Below are positions 57,724 through 64,000 of a DNA stretch of 64,000 nucleotides, one piece after another (positions within the stretch are counted from its first letter, which is position 1; the number at the start of each line of letters is the position of its first letter). Position numbers and translations under genes: made by a program. This DNA is from Fusarium oxysporum f. sp. lycopersici 4287 (taxonomy: Eukaryota > Ascomycota > Sordariomycetes > Hypocreales > Nectriaceae). The notes under the pieces are model-generated. The model had not been told where the DNA came from. It was given only the letters and a program-made list of their open reading frames with translations, and did not search any database. The stretch is from positions 4,091,333 through 4,155,332 of the forward strand of contig NC_030986.1 of assembly GCF_000149955.1 (NCBI RefSeq), read 5' to 3'.

Positions 57724-60154
57724 TATCCAGGAAAGACACTAGTTGGCTTCTTTCAATCTAAAATCTACAAGGCTGCTGATTGATAATGCCCTGTGGATGG
57801 GAGTTTTAGTCTTATATCTGTGATACGTAAACCGGCTAGCACAAGCTGTCGTGTTTCGGATCACGGATAATAAACAGAGTTGGGGGTTAAAATAAAATGT
57901 AGGCTGTAAATATCTTTAAGGATGAATAGAATCGAAACTGTAAATGGCTAATTAGCTGACTGGTCTCATGATGAACAATGAATGATATTTTTAAGAACAG
58001 AAGCTCATTGGCCCTACGACACCTCAGCCATATTGGGGAATGTAACAAGAGTCAGGGCAAACAAGTCTATGAATGAAGACTCGATAAATGAAGCAGAATG
58101 TTTATCAAAGCATCCAGATTCGCTGCAGATGGACTTACCAGAGATGGGATCTCGAGGATATCTAAAGACTATGTCGTCACACGTGCCAAATTCTAAGTCG
58201 TAAAAACAGACGAAACGTAAGAAAAAGAACGCTGATGCTGTAATCAGTGTCGAAGGGATGTGGCTCTGAGAAGTGGCAACTCTGATCTTATCGCAAATGT
58301 TAAATCGCGATAGCAAAAGTCGTTACGGTGTGAGCCAGTGGTTGATTAGTGTGAGTGAATACGACAGAATATCTAAACACCAGCGCGTCTAACCCAAGGC
58401 GCAAATAGAAGATTCAGGTTGTCGGATAAGAGTAAAGGAGAATGGTTGCCCATTCATAAAAGGACCTTGTTGAGAGGACTGATTTGGGCAGACGAAGATG
58501 TCCAGTGCTGTAGCGACGAAGGAGACTTAATCGTGGCCCATTGTCAGTGAAAGGCTCGAAAGCAGGCGCGAAATCCGACACCAAGAGATTGACGCGGGGT
58601 TGCTGCTACACTTGGAGCGGCAACAAGGCGAGAGACGAGCGGCGGTGGCAAATAGTCAGTGATCAGAAGACCTATCTCCCAAAATTCGAATATCAATCTG
58701 CAAAGACCACGAGAGCGTCAACGACGATGTGAACAGGCAGGCGAAAAGTGGTTGATCGCGAATAACGTCGTCGGGCACACGGTTTGCAAGTCGAATGAGG
58801 AGGACGGACAGAGTATGCGAACTGCAGTCGGAAGGCGGGGGAGGACAGCGGCGCGCTGCAGAAAGTGATGATATTGGCAAAGAAAGGCAAGCAGAGGGAA
58901 AGCTTGGCAGGAGGAAGTATGTCGCGTGTCGCGGAGCAGCGTTGCAATGTGCCGTGTTGTGTCGCGAACCGTTTGCTGCTTGTCGTGGCTGCTACTTCTG
59001 TTGGGTTTTGCGATGCAATGCGCCGAGTGTTCAGGTTGTGTCGAGATGCGGTTACCACACAAGACCAGGTTCTAAGTGGTGCTGGAGAGAGTCGCGGGCG
59101 GTATGAACCTCCAACTAATACTGCCGTTCCTCTGCGGGTACCAGGGTGGCGCGGGAGCTTTCAATGGGGAAAGCTGGTGGGCGGCGCAGCAGGGGAGGGG
59201 GTCCTAGATGTAAGCGCACCGTCGCGAATTATTAACTTGAGAGGGGGAGGATTGATCTCGAGTCGATACAATGCTTTATGATGAAGAGGTAGATGGGAAA
59301 AGGGACCAGGACAGACAGGCCCGATGAGTAGAGTAGAGAGGGTGGAGCGAGCAGAGAGTTGTGGAGAGTCCCGAAGTGGAGAGAGCCTCAGAACGAGAGG
59401 GACCTGGACAAGAACACAGAGATCCGAATGGAACACTGAGAGGAGTGATGTGATCTTCTGATCAGGGGACTTAGACCAGGAGTGGAAGACTGGACTGGCT
59501 GAGGGGTAGGCGAGGCAGGAGACTCTGTCCCTAGTTCATTTGCCAGCCAAACCTGGAGAACGATGCGTTAGCGAAAGCCCTAGAGCAAGGTACCGATACA
59601 TTTGGCGAGGTGACGAGCCAGCCCAGAGCTTGCTTGCGGAAAGCTTGGGAATTTGGGTGGCTCGAGCACTGCGACGGGAGCTCTGCTGGACTTTGAGGAG
59701 CGCAAGCGCCACACGGTACAAGGAAGCGCCGTGACCTACCTGAACAAATGAAAAAGGAGAGTACCTAAGAAAGAAAAGTTGAACCAGAGCACGCCGCTTG
59801 GTGAGTCGATTTGAGGCGCGCCTCAGACTCTATGTGTTGGAAGTAAGGTAAGGTAGGCTAAGTGAGGTACCTAGCTGTGTTGATGGAGGTCTCAGAAAGC
59901 AGCGGGGACCCGACGTTGATCTGGGGAGAGCTATTAGCTCGGGTCGGTAGCTGGGCGATTTAGTTTTTGTCGCCTCGGCAGCCTGGTAGAGAGTCGACGC
60001 TAGACAACTTGGTCCCGTAGAGCATACGATGACCACGATGCTCTGCTCTGCAGGCTAGGCTAGAGACGAGAGACAAAGGGATGTAATTAGATGAGGGGAT
60101 CGGAGTGTTGATATGCTTTTCCCTTGTGCAGACGAGGGGGGGCTTGATTAAAAG

Positions 60155-60254
60155 NNNNNNNNNNNNNNNNNNNNNNNNNNNNNNNNNNNNNNNNNNNNNN
60201 NNNNNNNNNNNNNNNNNNNNNNNNNNNNNNNNNNNNNNNNNNNNNNNNNNNNNN
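60155..60254. other. assembly gap (100 N)
   Basis: Exactly 100 undetermined bases, the conventional placeholder for a scaffold join of unknown size. Sequence continuity across it should not be assumed. Confidence 1.
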
Positions 60255-61509
60255 TATGATGTGAAGCTGGGGTTGATGGAGCCTAAGGAATGTTAGAAAA
60301 AAGCGGGCACTTCCAATTCAAGAATGAATGCGGAGGCCATTGAAAGAGAGACTCGAAAATTACTAGGCCAGCTAGGGGAGGGAGGCAAGAAAACTTAGGA
60401 CCTCTATCCCAAGTGACGAAAATACTTGGGTAGATTTAGTATATCTTAGTATGCCTTTAGGTTCATTAATTTTGGCATCCTGGTTTAATGTCAGAAGTTT
60501 TATTGCCTGAGGACCAGCCAGGCCTTGTACTTTGGCTTTTGGCTTAGGTTTGCGTAGGCTTGCGTTTATGCTGGGGTAATGGGGGCGTTAGGGCACTGAC
60601 GGGTTGGCAGGAACATGCAAATCATCCAATCAATGTTTTTGGGTTACCTTGACTCTACTGTCACGGTGGGCTAATCCTACCTACCTTCATCGTCTACAGT
60701 ATGGAGTATCGTGAGAATTCGCCTCCGTCATAAGGTTGAGAGGGAAAAATAGGTCGGGCCTAGACTTTGCAGTGCTGTACGGAATTGTGGTAGCTGGCCA
60801 CGGCGTGCCCTCCATCAAATCTTAGGTTTCTATCATCTCCTCCACCAAGACCGGACAATAATTGGACCCTGAAAAAAGGAAATCAGATGTTATTCTGTCC
60901 GGCATATTATCTCAAAAGAAGCAAATATAGGAGACCCCTATTTATTAGAGACAAGGAACGGAGTACCTAGGTAGACATCCATTGAGTAATTCGATAGGTC
61001 AGAATTGCTCCTGAATATCCGTGAGCTTTAACCGTTAAAGTAGGCCAGCGTCAGACCATTGGATTGGGCCCAGGCCAACTCACGGCAATCGTCGATGAAG
61101 TGCTGCTTATTTTCCGTATAGCTGACTTTGGAGTCGGCAAGCTCGTGATGCAGAGTGTCAATGGGGGCTGGGACTTGCGGAGAAGAGAGACTTGGGTCTG
61201 TTGTATGCATCAACCGGATGCGCATAGGAAGCGCCTCTGACGTGATGTTATTGAATAACCCGCACTCACACCAGAGCTGGAGTCTAAAGTGTAAGAACGG
61301 AACTCAGTTTGGTGGATAAGTAACCGAGAATCAAATGCTGGTCTGTTTAGCTCATCTATTGTTCATACAGATCTCCAAGTCTATCTCGAGGTCATCTCGA
61401 TGAGATGATCGAAACTGCCGAGTACGGTCTCTCATCACGATACCTGACTTCATATTCAACCAACAGACAGACTCAAAAAAAATCAAAGGATGGCTGGTGG
61501 TGTGCATGT

Positions 61510-61530
61510 CCCTGTACTTACAGTACAGGG
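61510..61530. repeat. perfect inverted repeat, 9-bp arms
   Basis: CCCTGTACT at 61510-61518 and its exact reverse complement AGTACAGGG at 61522-61530 are separated by three bases. It could be a dimeric factor-binding site or a small hairpin; no adjacent gene clarifies which. Confidence 0.8.
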
Positions 61531-64000
61531 CTTGGGTCCAAGTTAGACGCAGTGACAGTGAAAGCGGATTGGCCGCTCCACACTCGGAATCGATATGCTA
61601 ACGCGGATGAAGCTTCATCGGCCCCACCAACGTATCCCCGACCAACCGAAGACTGATATATCAGAACATCCATGGATCACATCAGGTGAATCATAGCAGA
61701 ACAGGCATGAACGAATAAAACAGGATCAAGGTTGCAGTGAGTTCTTTCAGGATACGACAGCTGCAATCTTTGTAGTATATGGAAGGAGAATACCTATAGT
61801 AGATGGCTCTATGCCATAAGGTACCCTGGGCAAACAGCCCGTCAACTACATCCATGGCTAGGCATGTAATCGATGGAAACCCCGCTCAACAGGCCCAATG
61901 ACGATACCCTCGGCAGTGGAGGATGTCTTTGTTGAATTTCTTCCACTGACAAGCTGCAGCGTCATCGTGTGTCGTAGCTCAACCGACCCAACTCCCCTCG
62001 TGACCTTGCTTACTAGGACTAGGATGGACCCGTTGGTAACACGATCCAAGGGACTCGCGGATCAAGATCGACTCCGCTTAACTTAGCCTTTGACTCCGCT
62101 TTTTAGCTCTGTAGTAATTCAAGCTTTCTTACTTGCTGGTGCTCACGTCACTTTCCGAGCCTCAAGAACTGTTCTTACTTTGCTATGATGATCACCTGAG
62201 CTTGTGAGGCCTAAGAATTGAAGATACAGTCTCCGCACTGAGTAGTATGTCGAGCTAGAACTTTAGTGTATTGGTGTCTTTCTTCACCGTTGAATATCTC
62301 CGAGGACAACCTAACCGGAATTGACCTTATATCGACTCACGAGTGAATTTTAATATGTTGTCCTTTACCCTCCTACATGTTTTACTCCAGAAGCAAAGAA
62401 GTTGAAGCCAGTTTATGCACCCATACGCAAGAGACGAGATGCATAATCAACTCTTATTCGACACCGAGGAGATGTATCATGCAGCCCGTTTCCACCGAGT
62501 GTCGATCCTCACGAGCAACAATCTCGAGTCTCATTCGTCTTTATGGTCCGAATTTGTGTCAGGTTCACTGTGCATCTCATCGTATGTTTATCACGATGTT
62601 CCCAATTTAAATGTCTTGAAGCACATCATTGTTGTTGCATTACAGTGGTCCTCACGGGGCGCATGATTAAAAGTGATATCACTGTCTAAGAAGACTGCCT
62701 AATCATAAAATAGTTCAGCGCTTCAGACATAATAGAAAACATGTCATTGAGAGATGTCTCGCTCCACTCCCCTATCTAAGTCATAATTGATGCTGCTACG
62801 ACACTTAGGGCCGATATCGGTCCATTCGTGGTTGATTCTTAATCGCAACCTCCCCGCCGTTGTCGGCCTTATAGGAGTTCTCACAGATGAAATATTCCGC
62901 TCAAATGGGATATAATGCGCGTATCTGCTGAGTTGCTATCAGGGCTTTGTCCATGGTGCAGTATCTCGAACTTCTTCCGCTTCGACCATCCCAGCATCTC
63001 AACCAGGGCACAATATACTTGGCCAAAACCATCGTTAGTATTATCTGGTTCTCGCTGAGGTACGCGTTGCTTAGAAGAGAAATAAAGTCTCTTTGGAAGC
63101 AGAGTATCAAATTAATCGGCAAAATTATGAAAAGAATTTCTTTGATTTGGCCAGTCTTGGCCCCTGTCACCAAGTGACGATAGCTTCAAAACTACACCCC
63201 GACGAAAGGAATTGGTCCGTTTCTTCTTCACTACATCGTACTGCCTTAATTCAACCCAATTGGGTCATTCGTACTTCACCAATAACCCGATCGTGCACAA
63301 CAGTGAATAGTGCCCGAAGCGTCGGTGAGTGAGTGAACTTTATAAGACGGTGATGCCGTTTGCGGAAATAGTCGAGATCCACCTATACGAGCCCTGAACT
63401 GTTGATCCGGGACACAAAGCAGGGTTTTATAGATATTAGCAGTAACTTGAGGGGTATTTCACGGCTTCCAAATCAATGCATATTCGAAATGCTACTCTGG
63501 TTTAACAAATCATATGGTATTCGTTTCAGATCCTGCCTGATATGTGACAATTGTAGTTGATGTTTCTCGTGATTCTTCCAAGCCAGCCCATCTAAATCAT
63601 TTCTCCTGCAGTTGTAATACATTCTCCTTAGGACACTAGGTTGAGTCTCCTGTATATCATCATGCCCAGGATGACAGCCACCTGCTTAAGCATCAATGTA
63701 TTTTTGTAAGAAAGAATCGAGAAATGAATGTGGACTCAAGTAGACTGAACGTGTTGGTTCTGACAGAACTTTGGGTATGAAATCCGTGGAGTGTAGGAAC
63801 AAGAGCTGGATTCTCTCTTGTAGCCTGTGTTGCGGTCGTTCAGATAAGGACTGTGTATGCTAGTATGCAGTGGTGTGTTCGTAACGTCGTTAAGTTCGAG
63901 TGAGTGTGTGAGTTGAGGCGATACAGTCTTATTCTCCAACCGAGATGACTACATCGCCCTTACATTTGCCGTATGAGCAGCATTCGGATGCATCCATGTC

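Larger units (their letters stand above)
57724..64000. other. 6.3-kb gene-free region containing an assembly gap
   Basis: Upstream of the PSP1-domain gene and extending to the window edge. The many short ORFs are not protein-like. A 65-codon frame at 61028-61225 (minus) and others up to about 90 codons lack homology I can recognise. No tRNA, 5S rRNA or transposon ends. The first 2 kb may be a long promoter and leader of the PSP1 gene. A perfect 9-bp inverted repeat is at 61510-61530. Confidence 0.55.

Noticed and set aside
61028..61225. 65-codon minus-strand ORF
   Set aside because: Short, no recognisable domain, no splice context, and isolated in a gene-poor region.

Overview
This window is ordinary nuclear chromosome from a filamentous ascomycete, most likely a Sordariomycete close to Fusarium (Nectriaceae). 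The inference rests on many short spliceosomal introns (mostly 47-60 nt, GT...AG, CTAAC/CTGAC-like branch sites), pyrimidine-rich leaders, and a gene set typical of these fungi. I saw no transposon, tRNA, 5S rRNA, CRISPR-like array, viral relic or secondary-metabolite cluster. There is one 100-N assembly gap at 60155-60254.

Layout, left to right: 1-2081 non-coding with a long leader; EF-hand MscS-family channel (2082-4836 +); dienelactone hydrolase (5179-6304 -); SEY1 ER-fusion GTPase (7174-9955 +); RNase H2 catalytic subunit (10133-11152 -); CENP-C/Mif2 kinetochore protein (12050-14199 +); YME2 mitochondrial protein (14675-17404 -); EMI1-like twin CX9C protein (18480-19130 +); cytosolic HSP70 (19771-21996 -) with a step-type heat-shock element upstream; 2EXR-domain protein (24653-25468 -); MFS transporter (26205-28436 -); carnitine acetyltransferase-like gene carrying four apparent +1 frameshifts (31663-34356 +); Pumilio-family RNA-binding protein spread over six exons (35461-39879 -); RNA polymerase III second-largest subunit (45609-49246 +); RAD57 (49478-50797 -); ribosomal protein L15 (51611-52574 -); an unrecognised basic protein (53107-53957 -); PSP1-domain protein (54930-57723 -); then about 6.3 kb without a recognisable gene.

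The genes are housekeeping functions rather than one pathway: ER shape (SEY1), genome maintenance and segregation (RNase H2A, CENP-C, RAD57), mitochondria (YME2, the CX9C protein), translation and RNA (RPC2, RPL15, PUF, PSP1), stress (HSP70), metabolism and transport (DLH, carnitine acetyltransferase, MFS, MscS). Exon structures were solved by hand; for every multi-exon gene the summed exon length is a multiple of three (for the carnitine acetyltransferase only after discounting the four extra bases).

No convincing previously undescribed system is present. The items most worth a second look are the cluster of homopolymer frameshifts in the carnitine acetyltransferase, an alternative start codon that spans a splice acceptor in the PUF gene, the step-type heat-shock element, a 13-nt microexon in RPC2, and the large gene-free regions upstream of the PUF and PSP1 genes.
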